The translations under genes and the position numbers were made by a program. Shown here piece after piece: positions 11,402-22,575 of a stretch of 64,000 nt of DNA (positions within the stretch are counted from its first letter, which is position 1; each line of letters opens with the position of its first letter). The stretch lies in assembly GCA_007922225.1 (NCBI GenBank), contig ML679962.1, forward strand, positions 39,533,039-39,597,038. Direction: 5' to 3'. Source of the stretch: Emydura subglobosa. Taxonomy: Eukaryota > Chordata > Testudines > Chelidae. The notes below the pieces were generated by a model. That model was not told the origin of the DNA. It was given only the letters and a program-made list of their open reading frames with translations, and made no database searches.

Positions 11402-12337
11402 ATTCCAGCCCTGGGCTCCCATCCAGACAAATAGGTCTAATATAGTACGTGGTTAATGAAAACCCAATTCACCATATGTGAGGTTCTTACTGATCCCAAA
11501 GGATCAGACACTTAACCCCATGCCAATATGTGTCTCAGAACTTACCCAATACCATGCTGTCAGCCAATCCTTAGTAACTAGGATTTATGAATAAAAGAAA
11601 AGAAGAGAGGTATAAATGGTTAATAGATCAGGTATCAGGTTTGTAGCAGTGATGGAATAGACTGCAGGCTTGCAAAAGTCTCTGGTAACTTTAGACCAAA
11701 GTTCAAGATGCTCCTTTTAGTTGTAAATCCACAGTCCAGAGAAGCTGCAGCAGGAAAAAGGCAAAATGGAGATGTCTCAGGTGTCTTTTATATCCACTGC
11801 CATGTGCATGGAAATTTACCATCCCAAACAAAGCCCACTGCCCCTGTATATAGAAAATTACTGGGCCAAGATGGAGTCCAGGGTCACATGAGCATATCAT
11901 ATGTCCTTACATGTTGTGCTGAATCACTGGGGGTGGCCTTTGGCTCCTCGCTGTCTGAGGCATTCACAGGAAAGGCCTGTTGGGCAGGATGAGATTCTTC
12001 AATGGCCCGTTGTGAGAGTAGAGTGTCCTTGGTGGGCCTTTAACACATAGCTGGCTAGCCCTGATGTAAATCTACCTGGGGGGGGTCACCCAAGAATACA
12101 ACACAGGTTTGAGATAGAAGCACATAGCCAATGTTCAAAATTCAGATGCAAAGATGATACATGCACAGAAAGAGGATAATCATACTTAGCAGCTCAGAAC
12201 TTTTCCATTGATAACTTACATGACATACTTCACACAAGACTTATGGAAATTGGGTAACAATGGTAACAGCAGTGATATAAATGGTCACCTTTCTTATACA
12301 CAGCATCACACCAGGATTATGGCCTCAACTGTAACAA
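11402..12337. mobile_element. Unclassified interspersed element inside DIRS B
   Basis: This block has no DIRS coding content and splits the gag region. It is lower in GC than the flanks and has no long open frame. Its last part (12175-12310: TCATACTTAGCA, TTTCCATTG, a CATATAAATGGTCAC-like block, CAGCATCACACC) matches 47250-47380 inside DIRS copy C, so it is a repeat family. I cannot name the class. An LTR-type or other non-coding retroelement piece would fit. Confidence 0.5.
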
Positions 12338-12412
12338 CATTGGGGTCGGTCCTGCTTTGAGCAGGGGATTGGACTAGATCCCTTCCAACCCTAATCTATG
12401 ATTCTATGAATG
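12338..12412 (+). mobile_element. CR1 3' tail
   Basis: GGGGTCGGTCCTGCTTTGAG, then GGATTGGACTAGAT and a CCTTCCAACCC run, ending in CTATGATTCTATGA, is the classic last 75 bases of CR1, with the 8-9-base tail repeats. It is 5'-truncated, as most CR1 copies are, and sits at the right edge of the insertion in DIRS B. Confidence 0.7.
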
Positions 12413-13129
12413 CAAAGAGCTTCACGGTTACTGAACTTTGCATACACCTGAGGTCCAGCAAAGCATGGCAAACTTACCTTTTGATGGCCAATTTTTGTTT
12501 TCTGAAAAATATGATGAGACTTTACATTCTTGTAAGGACTCCCAAACTACTTTATGTTTATTGGGTGTTTATATCCCAGTGGTAAAGAAGCATCATTATG
12601 GAAATGAACAAAAGCAGCAGAAATGCTGCTCCCAGTGGTACTTCCAGCAGCCAGCGTATCCTGCTAGATAGCCAGACTTCTACAGGAAGGGACTCCAGTC
12701 GAAGAACAGAAGGCCTTCTGGTTCCAGCTTCAACCATCCAGCCCATCCTCATCAGCTCTGGGCAAGCAGTCAGTTTGGCTTTCCTGTCAAGGGCAACACT
12801 CTCTTCCCAGCCGTATCTCCTCTGTTTGGGGATAGGCTCGCTCACTTCTACAGCTCTTGGGAAACAATGACCTTGGACAAATTGGTCCTAAGCACTGTGG
12901 GATCGGGTTATGCCATCCAATTCCTGTACATTCCCCCTACCTACCGTGTTCCTTCTCCGAGACCCCTCTCACAAGTCACTGCTCTTACAGCAGATACAGC
13001 AGCTCCAGACTTCGCATGCTTTGGGAGCCATAGAAGAGGTTCCTCTCCCAAATTGTCAGTCATTGGACAGCCCAATAGGAGTGCCACCAGTGAGTCTGGA
13101 GACCCTAGAATGGTGATAGATCAAAGCAT

Positions 13130-13650
13130 GCGAAGGTGTTCTCTTTGCCCGTCTTCCACCAACCAGGACTACGTTACTGATGCCTCCACAATCGGTTGGG
13201 GAGCTCATCTGAGGACACAGTAAGTTCAGGGTTTGTGGACAGAGGAGGAAGCTTCTGTTCATATCAACATCCTGGCACTTCGAGCCATTTACAATGTCTG
13301 CCAGGCTGTTTGGCACAGCTCAAGGTTCAGAAACTTCCTGACAGTCCCACCGCAGTTTGTTATGTGAACAAGCAGGGAGCAGCCTGCCCCAACCAGCCCG
13401 GCCAGAAAGCAAGGACATGTTTGAACCTTTGCAGCAAGGACGATGTTCCCATAGCTGCACGCTTACCAGGTGCTCGGAATCAGTTGGCTGAGCACCTCGA
13501 CAGGAATTTCTCCCTGAATCATGAGTGGTCCATGAAGAGCAGTGTTCTGCGGTCCATCTTCAGAGAATGGGGTGTTCCAACAATCAACCTGTTTGCAACC
13601 AGAGACAACAAGAAGTGCAGTCAGTTTTGTTCTTGAGTAGGTCTCACTGC
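13130..13650 (+). pseudogene. DIRS B RNase H region
   Basis: Readable pieces in order: VTDASTIGWGAHL (about 13174-13212, containing the first catalytic aspartate of the RNase H fold), INILALRAIYN near 13265-13295, AVCYVNKQGA near 13358-13384, then LPGARNQLAEHLDRNFSLNH near 13466-13525 and INLFATRDNKK near 13585-13615. These are the usual RNase H landmarks of DIRS and related retroelements. A stop follows WGAHLRTQ and there are frameshifts between blocks. Confidence 0.65.
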
Positions 13651-13944
13651 AGGCTCAGCACTGATGTATATCTCCCCCATTGCCAACCATCCCGCAGGTT
13701 GTTCTCAGACTGACGGTGGATCATGCCAAACTCATACTCATTGCACGAGCTCAGCCAAGCCTGTGTTGGCACTATCACAACACCATGGTCAGACTTGGCA
13801 TCCAGCGCTGAGCTGTCTGCACCTCATGGCCTGGATGCTGCATGGTTAGATGAGGAGGAAGGATGATGTTCAGATGCAGTTCAGCAAGTCCTATTTAAGA
13901 GTAGAAACCCTCTACTAGGACGACTTATTCGGCCAAGTAGGAGC

Positions 13945-14345
13945 ATTTTTCAGTTTGGTCACCACCTCAGGAATTCAGCCAATGCTAACTTGCATTCAGG
14001 GCACTTTGGATTTCCTGTTACATTTTACGTCCTCAGGTCAGTCTCTCAGCTCATTGAGGGTCCACTTAGTGGCAATCTCAGCATTCATCCTCCAATCCAA
14101 GGGAAGTCAGTTTTTGCTAACTCCATGGTAGTTGGATGTCTAAAAAGTGTTGGCCGTCTCTTTCTGTCCATGGCAGAAGCGGTTCCAGTGTAGGACCGTA
14201 CCATTGTATTGGCTCTCCTCATGGGACCTCCATTTGAGCCCCTGGCAACTTGCTCTCTGTCCCTCCTTTGCCAGAATCCAGCTTTCCTTATTGCCATAAC
14301 ACCCTCAAGGCCAGTAGGTGAACTGCAGGCCCTAATGGCAGAACT
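13945..14345 (+). pseudogene. DIRS B tyrosine recombinase N-terminal part
   Basis: Frames here give a LDFLLHF-like stretch, then LSSL.VHLVAISAF and, near 14220-14340, WDLHLSPWQL and VNCRP-like pieces. These correspond to the SAM-like core-binding part of the DIRS tyrosine recombinase and its WDLNLxLxxLT..PFEPLAT landmark, better kept in copy C. The catalytic H-x-x-R and final tyrosine boxes are not found, so the element is 3'-truncated or overwritten after about 14345. Confidence 0.5.
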
Positions 14346-14545
14346 TCCTTCAATGCAGGGTTTTTTCAAACACAAAGTGGGCACAGCAAGGGGCAGTGCA
14401 GAGGAAGAGGGCTGCTCCACCTCAGGGACTGCTGACAACAGAGACAGGTCAGCCGAGGAGACCATTGCAGATGTCACTGCTTCCAGAGCTGTATGGAGCA
14501 GCTGCGAAGCAGCACGCCCCGAGGGACAATAGACTCTCATAGAGC

Positions 14546-17500
14546 AAGCTCAAAGAGCTGAGTCCAGAAAGCCTGCCTGAGGGATAGGCCACCTGTGCCT
14601 TTCTTTCTTGTCACTCAGCTCCCCTCCTCAGGGAAGGAGCGGAGAAGACCTTTCTGTTGTCTGTTTTACTCAGAGAAGTGGGGGGAGGGTGGTATAACTG
14701 GCTGGCAGCAAAGTCTGGAGTGGATTCAAGGGAACCCCATGCCCTGCCCACCCTGACTTTTTGTCTCCTGTGTGGATCGGATGAGGGGGCATTGCTGATG
14801 GTCTCCAGATGGCTTGTTTCCTGCCTGAAGACAGCACATAGGATAGCTCAGGCCCCACCTCCACCGGGACCAGTGGGCCCATCTGGCCTCGGTTGCATTG
14901 CTTGATGATGGTTCGGTATTAGGTTGCCGCCCTGCAAATGGCTGTTTTTCATGCCATACACTGACTGTACTGTATGTGTTCGTGGAGATGTAGGTGAAGA
15001 TGTGTATTTCACAGCCCCTTTTGTCCCTTCTGCATGGGAGGCTCCAGTTTTGGATTTTGGTGCAAAGGAACTGGGGAGTTTGGGGGGGGGGGGTCAGCAC
15101 CCCCTTAAATAGCCTTGGGCTGTGCTTTGAAGGCCAGAGACCATGTGTGCCACTCCAGGGGTACTGCTAAGCACAGTTCTCTGGCTCTGCACACTGGGCA
15201 TGGGATGTATGTCAGCACCCACACCTTGAAGAACAAGAGCTACAGTGCCGGTAAGTCAGCATTTCCCCCCAAAGATCTCAAGTTGTCACTTGGACAGGAG
15301 GTGCCTGGAATTCATGGAGCTAAAGTTCACCAGAGCACTGTGTGCCTTCCAAGTGAGTGAATGATGCCCTTCAAATTCTGCAAGGCAGGGATCTTAATGC
15401 AGGGGGAGCAGTCAGTCAGCTGGGCCCATGTAAACATCTGGGCTGCTGCTGTCAGGCCAAGTCCCTGTGGGCAGCACAGAATACCAGACGACCAGGATGG
15501 AAACCATGGAAGTATTTTTCAGTGATTGCAAGTCTTTCTTCTTGATCAAGCGTTGCAGCTGGCACTGTGGTGGACATGGCAGAAACATGCAAAACACATA
15601 GACAAATCCAATAGGACTCAGCGTGAGCAGGGCCCAAATCCATAAACGGTTTCAAATGATTTGTATAATCCAATCAGGCCAGGATGAAGTAGCATGGCAA
15701 CCACCATGTCCATGAATGCAGCAGACTGAAGGCAGGCTGGGTCCTGCTGCAAGGAGGAAAGGGGCCGGGGAGACACCTGAACTCAGTGATCCTGAAGGTA
15801 CCTTCCAGAGCTGATGGGGCATTCTTATTCCCGTGTGTGGGGGACAGGAGGCTAGAGAGGTACCAGGCCTGTCTGAAAACTGTCCGCTGGGTTATGTTGT
15901 GCTAAGGGGCGAGGGGAAATAGAGGCAGCAGAAATGGGACCCCAGTATCAGCTACAGTCTCTGGGATGCTGGTTCTTGTGGACAGATCCTCACATGCTCC
16001 TTTGCTAAGAAGTGAGACAGCTGTGCTTACTACGGTGCATGGCACCTGCACAGCTTCCCTCTAATATCCTTCTCAGGGCGGCAGCTGGAGTCCAAGTCTG
16101 GCATGGGATTTCCTTGCAGCTGTGGCTCAGAAAGCTGAGGGGCAGGAGGAGCAGAAGCACTTGTCCCTGCAGGTGTGCGCGCAGAGTACTAGAGAGGAGC
16201 TGCACGCAGTGACAATGCCCAGCAGAGCAGGGAGGAGGTCGCCGGGAGGCAGAGCAATGGGCAGCTCCTTCACTGTGAGCAGGAGAAACTTTCACTCCGA
16301 AAAGAGGCCAGCCCCGTCTGCAGACACAGCAGTTCCTGCCAGAGCCATGGCCCAAGGGCTTCACGTGGTGACGGGTGTGAAACCTTCCCTGTTCACTGAC
16401 TGCTCTTGGAGAGGTGCCAGTCCCCACCCTTGGTGGCAAGAAAACACATAAGGCAAGTGGGTGGCAAATGAATCTGGATCCAGGAAGGCAGGTGGTGGGT
16501 TTGAGAGATGTATGATGTGACTGGATGGGAGAGGGCTGGTGAACACAGAGGAGGAGGGTGGTTGTCTTGTAGGAAGTAAATCTGAGCCCAGGGTGAATTC
16601 TTGTGCTGGCAAAGCCCCAACAGCTGGCTTCATGCTCTCAGCTCCTGCACGGTTCTCCGGGCTGGGCTGGGGTTCTCAGTGTGCAGCTGTATGGTGGCCT
16701 TAGCGTTCCATTTGCTCCAGTCTCTTGGGTAATGACTGGAGTCTGTCTGTGCCAATTCCATCACCTGCACACAGGAAAGAAGAAATCCAGAATGGAAGAG
16801 GCAAAGAGCAGCCAGGAGCTAGGAACTCCATTCCTTTTTAGCAGGGGAAACAGGAGCGTATCTAGGTCCAAGTATTGTAACACAGCGGCCCTAGCCAAGC
16901 TGCCTGTAGGGCTGAACCTGGGGTTTTGGGGCTAAGAGCGCACATCCCTCGGGGTGAACCAAAGGATCAGCTGCTTTAGCCTGCTGCCTGCGGTTTGGCC
17001 ACCAGAGGGTGACGGAGAGCCGCTCTGTGTGACCTGGCGGCTGTGTGACAGACCTGCCATGTAAGGGTTACAGGGTGAGCCTCCTGGAAAACCCCAGCTG
17101 CCCTCCTCTGTCTAGCACTGCTGCTTCGCACCTCGCCCTGGAGGGTGCTGGTTCTCCTCCGCAGAGCACGCCCTGGGCCTGATGCAACACCTCTTGAAAC
17201 CACCTTCTAGGGATGTGCAGCCCCACTGACCTGCCAGCATGTGCTCTCCAGGGCAGGAGCATTGGCCTTGGCTTGCTTCCATGGAGGGATGGGGTCTTCG
17301 CTGACAGGGATTCCTCTGGCCTGGCCACAGCTCTGCACCCCGCTGCTTCTTTTTGTTTCTGCCTCTCAAACATGACACCCCATCCCAGTTATGGAATCCC
17401 AGGCTGCTGTCTGGAGCATTGCCTTGTGGCTTCATTAGCTCAGGCGAAGGATTCCTTCTTAGCTTCTCTACTGAATCTTTGAAGGGCCAGACATTGCCTT

Positions 17501-19010
17501 TCCTAGCATTGGGTAACTCTGCTGAGGCAGCACACCCAGCTCTGGGAGCTAACAGAAACTGGAGCTAGGAAGGGGCTGAGCAGGGATCTGGGTGACTAAC
17601 ATGGGGGGGGGGGGGAAGGCTAATAGCCCAACACGGGCAAGGTCTAAAATGAGTCTCTTGGTAAATTCAGGGAAGTAAGTACAATCTGCATTCACAGGCA
17701 TTGGACGTTGAGCCTCAGAAAATCATCTCACCAGCATGCTCCACTGTTCACATAAATACTTTTAATTACTATCTGCTCCCACATCCCATATGTTCTTGGG
17801 GACAGCAGCAGAGTCAAGAAGTGTGGGGGAGGAGTAGCTAGTGATCAGTCTGCTGCTAGGTACCATTCCCTGCTGTTCACACCCCAGCCCTTTGACTGCT
17901 GTTGGCTTTCTCGTCACATGGACAGGTGGGCATGGAGTTTTTCTGAGTCTGCTCTCTAGGGATCAGTGGATCCTTTCCCACAGAAGCTCATCAGTCTGTT
18001 TCTGTTCCATACAGGGGCTACACACAGCCTGCTCCCTTGCAGTATCACTAGGAACGGCGTTACCTTCTCATGGTAACAACTTCATGAAAACAGGAGTCCC
18101 AGGGACCGAGAGATGGAGCAAAGGTAAAATTGTCAGGGAGTGCTGGAATCTAAGCAGCAGACTGCAGTGTAATAGATCCTGAATGCAGGTGTGTTTGGGA
18201 GAGCTATGGGAGACTGACGCCCCAGAGGTAGATGTGGAAGAGAAAGAAGGGGAGTTTAATAATGAGGGATTCTGGCCTTGCAGGATCCAGGGCTACAGAA
18301 GTGTAGTGCAAGAAGCAGTGAGGTGATTGCAGAGCATGGAGGTGGGAGCTAGCGCCATTGTAACTGCTGCACAAATGGTTACACTCTCAGTGCAGGGAAA
18401 GAGAGGGCAGAGGCCCCTTGCTTTATGTCAGACACATACAAAGCCAGGGTAACAATATGCTGCAGTGCAATACTCCGGTCTCTGCCGCAGACCAGGCAAG
18501 AGAGGCAGTCAGGCCAAGCCAGATTTGCACCAAGGATCTCTAACCAGTAGGTAATGTGACTCATCAGGTGTGTGCTGGGCACCTGGTCCAGCCTAGCATG
18601 GCACAGTAAAGAGCATCCCAGCGCCATCCGTGGCAGGCAGGAAGGAGAAGCTGCCTTCATCCACATGTGTTGACTGGTAGGAGAAGTGGCCTGCCAATGT
18701 CAGAGAAACAGGGACCCTTGGTGCCAGGAGCCACCTGCTATTTGAATTTGCGTTGTTCTGAGGTGGCCTCTATGGAGGGGGAAAGGTGTGAGAGAGAGAA
18801 CCACTCCCTCGTGAGTGACCACCTTCCCTGCCCAGCATCCCCAGCGTCCTGCGGCCAAGCCTGGTGAGGGCTAGTGTTGCTGTGCTGTTCCATGGTTGGA
18901 AGCTGCCAGGCCAAGCTGCTTTGGGAGGCTTCTGCTCTAGCTCCAGCAGTTTGAGAGCTGTGGGTTAAGGCTCTGTCAGAGCTGTCCTGGGAAAAGGCAG
19001 GCTGGTAACT
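14546..19010. other. No recognised gene
   Basis: About 4.5 kb with no family I can name. It has short frames only, poly-G runs at 15083-15092 and 17610-17620, and no convincing exon. If the CpG island at 19.6-21.2 kb is the NLGN3 promoter, this is upstream intergenic DNA. Confidence 0.4.
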
Positions 19011-19013
19011 CAC

Positions 19014-19150
19014 ACCCTCCCCTGGGCTGGTTCCTCACCCCCCCACCCCGGGCTGGTTCTCCACACACCCCNNNNNNNNNNCCACCCCGGGCTGGTTCTC
19101 CACACACCCCAGGCTGGTTCCTCACCCCTCCACCCCGGGCTGGTTCCCAG
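19014..19150. repeat. Minisatellite around a 10-N gap
   Basis: A C-rich unit of roughly 26-29 bases built on CCCCGGGCTGGTTCTCCACA and the variant GGCTGGTTCCTCACCCC is repeated about five times. Ten Ns at 19072-19081 interrupt it, probably an assembly gap where the array was collapsed. The true copy number is therefore unknown. Confidence 0.8.
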
Positions 19151-19599
19151 ATTTCCCAGACATGCCAGGCTCCTCAGGTGTGTGGGACTTTTGGCTGCTG
19201 TTCCAGGGATGAACAGAGCAAGCTCCAGAGGTTGCACTCGGGCAGGTATCACTGGAGATCCGTGCGTTGTTCTGGGGCAGTCCCGTTGCAGCTGAGCAGA
19301 GAGGGACTGGGGCTGTCTGGGCTGACCTGAGGCCTCTCACCAACCAGCCCCACATCAGCCTGGCTCATCCTTGCAGTCACCCACCATCACAGTGCAAGCG
19401 CACAGCGCGGGTGCTGGCCCAGCTCTCAGCCAGCCCTGCTCCCGGGTCTGCCCCGCCTGTGGCTAGTGGGGTTTTGGGGTAACGTCCCCACAGCTGCGTC
19501 TGATGCTGCCCTGCCCTGGCCCGGCCCCACGGGCTCACAGCTCTCCTGCTCCAGTTCAATGCCCCGTTACTGAGGTGGGGCTCTGCAGAGCCCCGGGCT

Positions 19600-21190
19600 G
19601 AGCTCCCCGGCATGAGGCTGCCAGTCCCTCCATCACCCCTAGGCCTGCAGCCGGTGGTCCGGACCCCGGAGGGGAGCCACAGCCCGACCAGGGCCATGCG
19701 CTGCGGCTGCAGACCGGGGGCTAAGGATGGGCAGAGGACGGGGCCAGGCCAAGGGCAGGCGGCCGTGAATGCTGCGGGGCCCCCGCCCTCCTGTGGGGCC
19801 GGGTGCAGGGGAGGGTGTGCCGGAGGGGCTGCGTGGGGCAGGCCGAGGCAGAGGGGTCGGAGGGTGGGGGGCTGTGGGGGGCCGTGTAGGGGCCGTGTAG
19901 GGGGCGGGGGGCCGTGTGGGGGCGGCGCCGTGCGCGGGCCCGAGCAGGTTGCCGGGGGGCCGGACGGAGGCGAAGGGGTTACTGAGCGCGCGCCCCCGCC
20001 CTCGCCGTGCACGCGCCGCGCGCTCTCCCTCCGGCGCGGGGTCGGGCTGGGCTGAGCGGAGCAGCCTCCGGAACCGGCCACCTGCCGCCGCCCGGACCGG
20101 ACCGGACCCGACCCGACACCGACACCGACTTGGCGGAGCCACGCGGCCGCCCCCCCGGGTGAGCGAGCGAGCGCGCGGGGCCCGCCGCTGTCAGCCCGGC
20201 CCGGCCCGGCCCGGCCCGGCCCGCGGGGATGCTGCGGTGGGCGGGGCCGCTGAGGCGCGGCGGGGCCGGGTTGCCCGGGGGCTGCGGGGGCGCAGGGGGC
20301 GAGGGATGACGGGCCGGGCCGGGCCGGGCCGGGCCGGGCTGGGGGGCGAAGGGGGGAGGGGAGCGCCGTGCCGCGCCGCGCCGTGCCGTGCCGCCGGCGT
20401 TGCCATGGTGACGGTGTGAATGGGGGATTGTGCTGCGCTCCGCGGGCGGCCCCCCGCCACCCCCGCCCCCCCCCCCCCGCCCCCCCCCCCCCGCCATCCC
20501 ACCCCCCCCCCTGCCCGCTGGCGGAGGCGCGGCCGCGGGGCTCGGCTGGGCTCGCCTTCCCTTGCCTTCCCTTCCCGAGCTCGGCCGGGCCCGGGCCCTC
20601 CGCGCTGGCCAGGAGCGGGGCGGGGGCGATACGGTGCGGTCGTCGGGTAACAAATCTGGGGACTCAAGGGGGGCCCAGCGCCCCGGCCCGGCGGTGAAGG
20701 AGGCGGGGAGCCGAGCCGAGCCGAGCCGAGCCGGCGGGGGGTGGGGGTAGGTGCCTCCTGGCCCTTGCCCCGGCCCCTTGGCCCGGCCCCAGCCGGTGTC
20801 TGTCCCTGTCCCCGTCCCCGTCAGCACAGGGTTCTCCACTGCCCGCCTACACCTGCCGGGCGGTGCCCGCCCCACCTGGCCTCGCCCGGAGGCGTGTGCC
20901 CGGCCGGCCGGGTGCGGGTCTGGGTGCGGGTGCTTGCGCCAGGCTGGGCTGCGCTGGTGTGAGCAGGTGAAACGTCTTCGCTGCCAGGCCTGCGGGCAGG
21001 GCTGTGCGCTGGGCTGGGCTGGGCTCCTGCCCGTGCAGGCCGGAGCAGGTGGGGAGGGCTCTGTTACGGGGCAGGTCTGCGCTGCCCGTGGCGATGCTGG
21101 GCCAGGCCGGGCCGGGTCAGCGCAGCGCAGCGCAGAGCAGAGCCGAGCAGAGCGCCCAGCCCAGGACCAGTACACGTGCGTTAGCGTAGC
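19600..21190. promoter_or_regulatory. CpG island, likely promoter
   Basis: CpG dinucleotides are dense throughout, in clear contrast to the CpG-poor flanks. Inside are G/C-only simple runs: CCGGC repeats at about 20196-20222, GGGCC repeats at 20310-20340, a long C-run at 20458-20512 and GCCGA repeats at 20708-20733. No TATA box stands out, as is usual for CpG-island promoters. The nearest recognised gene on the plus strand is NLGN3, whose first coding exon lies 34 kb to the right. The island could also serve an unseen gene on the minus strand. Confidence 0.7.
20040..20158 (+). other. NLGN3: Candidate non-coding exon 1 of NLGN3
   Basis: Within the CpG island, CCCCCCCGG followed by GTGAGC at 20159 makes a good splice donor on the plus strand, with no ATG in the preceding 100 bases. 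NLGN3 genes have an untranslated first exon, and the coding exon at 54915 has a matching acceptor. The start of this exon cannot be seen from sequence alone, so the left boundary is arbitrary. The link to NLGN3 is inference from position and strand. Confidence 0.25.
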
Positions 21191-21525
21191 AGTTAGAACT
21201 CACTGGGAAGGACCAGTCAAGGTGAAGTAGCCCATTAACACCCCCTGGTCACAGGACCGCAGGGGCAGGGCAGGGCAGGGCAGGGCCTAGTGTGTGACAG
21301 ATGGTTGGACTGAGCCGGCAGCCCGTGTCTGTATTAATGTCTAGTGTCTAGCCCAGTCATGAAGTCAAACGCCCAGGCCTGTCTTTTTAGGTGTCCTTTG
21401 AGGGCGAGGACCGATAGGTCAGGTGCAGAGCCACGGCTCAGTGAGGAGTGTTTGTGTTGTGGTGGTTTTGTCTTTTATCCTTTTCCTGTGCGAGCTCAGT
21501 CGGGCGTGTTGCGATTTTCACTCCA
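21190..21525 (-). mobile_element. Degenerate Penelope-like fragment
   Basis: This stretch parallels 6930-7240 of the Penelope-like relic in the same orientation. Shared blocks include a GACCA.TCAAGGTGAAGT-like start, CCATTAACACC, GTGTCTGTATTA, a GTCTAGTGTCTAG variant, CAGGCCTGTCTTTT, GAGGACCGATAGGTCAG, GTCTTTTATCCTTTTCCTGT and GAGCTCAGTCG. It is more diverged and more CpG-rich than the copy at 6.8 kb and has a GCAGG simple run at 21262-21284. No coding potential. Confidence 0.55.
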
Positions 21526-22433
21526 CAGGTTCTGTCCTGTCTCCTCGCTGAGTGACCTGGCTGCTCCAGCCCATGCTCTCTGGTCTGGAGCGCGTAGCAG
21601 AGCTGTAACCCACACGCCCTGTCACTGCCGCCCTTCCACTGGCTACAGAACCTCCCCTTTGCTCCTGCTTGTACTGCTCAGCTTCTAGGCTCAGCCCTGC
21701 TGATCTCCCCTCTGCCCCTTCCCTGTCTGCAATGCCATTGCTCCCTGGGCATTTCCAGTGTGCCTCTTGCGGGGCTCTCTGATCCAGCTGTATCTTGTGC
21801 CTTTGTTGGCTCTCTCTGTCTTACCTCACCCCCAATAGCTCGTCTGTCTGTCTGTCCGTCCTCCACCACTGCTGGGTCCTCGCACTCTGCATTTCCTTTT
21901 TTTGCATCCAGCTCGGCGCCTTCTGCCATGCTGAGCCCCTCCCTCTGGAACTCACCTGTCATTCCCACTGGGCATCCTCTCTCTTCTCAGCAACCCCCGC
22001 CATGGCACTCTAGGGGTGTGTAATCATTAATTATGATGCATGGCCACTGGGGACAGATGTAAACAGAGCTGTCTAGGAGAAGGCTCTCGCACCAGCTGTG
22101 GGGTGGGAATGTCTGTCCAAAGTGACAGAAGAGCGATTGTGACCGGAGGGACTAGATGGGGAGAAGAGACACAATCTATTAGGTCACCGAGAGCAAGTCC
22201 GGGAGGGCATCTTTGAGCAGGATCCTGAAGTGAATGAGTGGCGGCTCTTCAGCCTGTGTGGGAGCTGGGCAGACACAGCTGCTGGGCCACGGAGAAGCAG
22301 GTACCAAGACTGAGGCAAGAGGAGGGGACCTAGGGAAGGTGAATGGAGGATGCCTGGCCAGAATGGGAGGAGCTGTGGAGGAGGTTAAGGTTGTCACTGT
22401 TGGGGGGTCAAACATCTTCATTACTATTCTAAC

Positions 22434-22575
22434 AGAGTCCCAGAGGGGTCGCCGTGTTAGTCTGTTTTTAGCAACGCAGCGAGAGCTCTGTGGCACCTTA
22501 AAGACTATCATGCCCAAATAAATGTGTTAGTCTTTAAGGTGCCACAGAACTGCCCCTGTTGTTCTAACAGAGGAA
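22434..22575. mobile_element. Head-to-head inverted pair of Penelope-like tails
   Basis: The left half is the complement of the tail (CCGTGTTAGTCTG, then CTCTGTGGCACC). The right half is the tail in sense (CCCAAATAAATGTGTTAG, then AAGGTGCCACAG and CCTGTTGTTC). The two arms at 22487-22507 and 22528-22548 are perfect 21-base inverted repeats with a 20-base spacer. Penelope-like elements are known for tandem or inverted partial copies, which would explain this. Confidence 0.6.

Larger units (their letters stand above)
9825..14545 (+). mobile_element. DIRS-type retrotransposon copy B, interrupted
   Basis: The leader restarts at about 9830 with TTCTTCAAGTGTTGGTCCCT, close to the copy A and copy C starts. 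Gag begins with a zinc-knuckle-like CLYCLGEAHV stretch (about 10245-10275). After an inserted block (11402-12412) the gag C-terminus resumes, with LPFDGQFLFSEKYDETLHS and LLGVYIP near 12465-12580. The RT start is present (VLSTVGSGYAIQF near 12885-12925), but the whole RT core with the YLDD box is missing and the text jumps to RNase H near 13100. The recombinase start follows at about 13950. Many stops; inactive. Confidence 0.65.

Noticed and set aside
19014..19150. CRISPR-like alternation of repeats and spacers
   Set aside because: The units are contiguous minisatellite copies without unique spacers, in a vertebrate genome.
19979..21175. 398-codon open frame on the minus strand of the CpG island
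   Set aside because: Low-complexity proline/arginine/glycine/alanine text caused by GC richness. Open frames exist on both strands here and no domain is recognisable.
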